The translations under genes and the position numbers were made by a program. Under the pieces are notes generated by a model. It was not told the DNA's origin. It searched no databases and worked only from the letters and a program-made list of their open reading frames with translations. A stretch of 64,000 nt of DNA from Luteipulveratus flavus (GTDB taxonomy: Bacteria > Actinomycetota > Actinomycetes > Actinomycetales > Dermatophilaceae), in NCBI RefSeq assembly GCF_029080175.1, contig NZ_JARFJC010000026.1, one strand, 5' to 3'. The first letter of the stretch is position 1; the number at the start of each line of letters is the position of its first letter. Positions 63,903-64,000 of the stretch are shown here, in pieces.

Positions 63903-63930
63903 AAGAAAGGCCAGCACGTGTGTGCTGGCC
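63903..63930 (-). terminator. Rho-independent terminator of the rRNA operon
   Basis: GGCCAGCAC (63909-63917) and GTGCTGGCC (63922-63930) form a perfect nine-base-pair stem with a four-base loop; on the minus strand TTTCTT follows. It sits 16 bases after the 5S rRNA 3' end. Confidence 0.85.
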
Positions 63931-63945
63931 TCCCTTGGAATGTAT

Positions 63946-64000
63946 GTCCGGCGGTGTCCTACTCTCCCACACCGTTCCCAGTGCAGTACCATCGGCGCTG
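63946..64000 (-). rRNA. rrf: 5S ribosomal RNA, 3' part (gene continues beyond window)
   Basis: The last 55 bases are the reverse complement of the 3' half of a bacterial 5S rRNA: in sense orientation CGCCGATGGTACTGC, GTGGGAGAGTAGG and the terminal CACCGCCGGAC. The 16S and 23S genes should lie further right. The 3' end is placed at about 63946. Confidence 0.93.

Overview
The window is high-GC DNA (dense G/C third positions, frequent GTG starts, TAnnnT -10 elements) from an actinobacterium. Gene content and order (pyrR-pyrB-pyrC-carA-carB-pyrF, mihF-gmk-rpoZ-coaBC-metK-priA, alaS-ruvX-mltG-aroE-aroC-aroK-aroB, pyrG...mctB-steA-recN-nadK-tlyA) match the conserved actinobacterial chromosome. A Micrococcales-like relative is my best guess, but the sequence alone does not fix the genus. 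Almost all conserved genes lie on the minus strand and the minus-strand 5S rRNA enters at the right edge, so this looks like one replication arm. I see no tRNA, CRISPR array, phage or insertion sequence.

Layout from left to right. 1-8 kb: a truncated helical-repeat protein, a HAD hydrolase, then priA, metK, coaBC, rpoZ, gmk and mihF, probably transcribed from a promoter before mihF. 8-9 kb: an ECF41-type sigma factor on the plus strand, with its own candidate target promoter. 9-17.3 kb: the pyrimidine operon pyrR-B-C-carA-carB-pyrF, translationally coupled throughout, with a PyrR-type RNA site overlapping the pyrR ribosome-binding site. 17.3-25.4 kb: a DUF1624 membrane protein, nusB, efp, a glutamate-synthase-like FMN protein convergent with a LuxR-type regulator, then the shikimate genes aroB-aroK-aroC-aroE. 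25.4-29.9 kb: mltG, ruvX and alaS.

30-38.5 kb is the most irregular part: an oligopeptide ABC transporter in the order SBP2-C-SBP1-B-D-F (transcription order). It carries a frameshifted oppB permease and a run of 33 G between two perfect hairpins. 38.6-47.8 kb: rarA, a GNAT protein, a HAD hydrolase, aspS, a YchJ-like protein, a secreted ScyD-like protein, argG and a double-GNAT protein. Before aspS lies a well-supported T-box leader whose specifier codon (GAC) and tRNA-tail-binding bulge (UGGC) both fit tRNA-Asp. This is the strongest regulatory discovery here.

47.8-64 kb: NUDIX, pyrG, an envelope set (GT4 glycosyltransferase, MurJ-like flippase, MraY-like transferase, mctB, steA), recN, nadK, tlyA, an acidic small protein, a phasin-like protein with a histone-H1-like tail, a HAD-IIA phosphatase, a short SSB paralogue, a TPR protein with a very charged Arg/Asp/Gly-rich N-terminus, the rRNA-operon terminator and the 3' end of 5S rRNA.

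Functionally the window joins nucleotide synthesis (pyr genes, pyrG, gmk), aromatic amino acid and arginine synthesis, cofactor synthesis (CoA, SAM, NADP), translation (alaS, aspS, efp, 5S), DNA repair and restart (priA, ruvX, rarA, recN) and cell-wall assembly.
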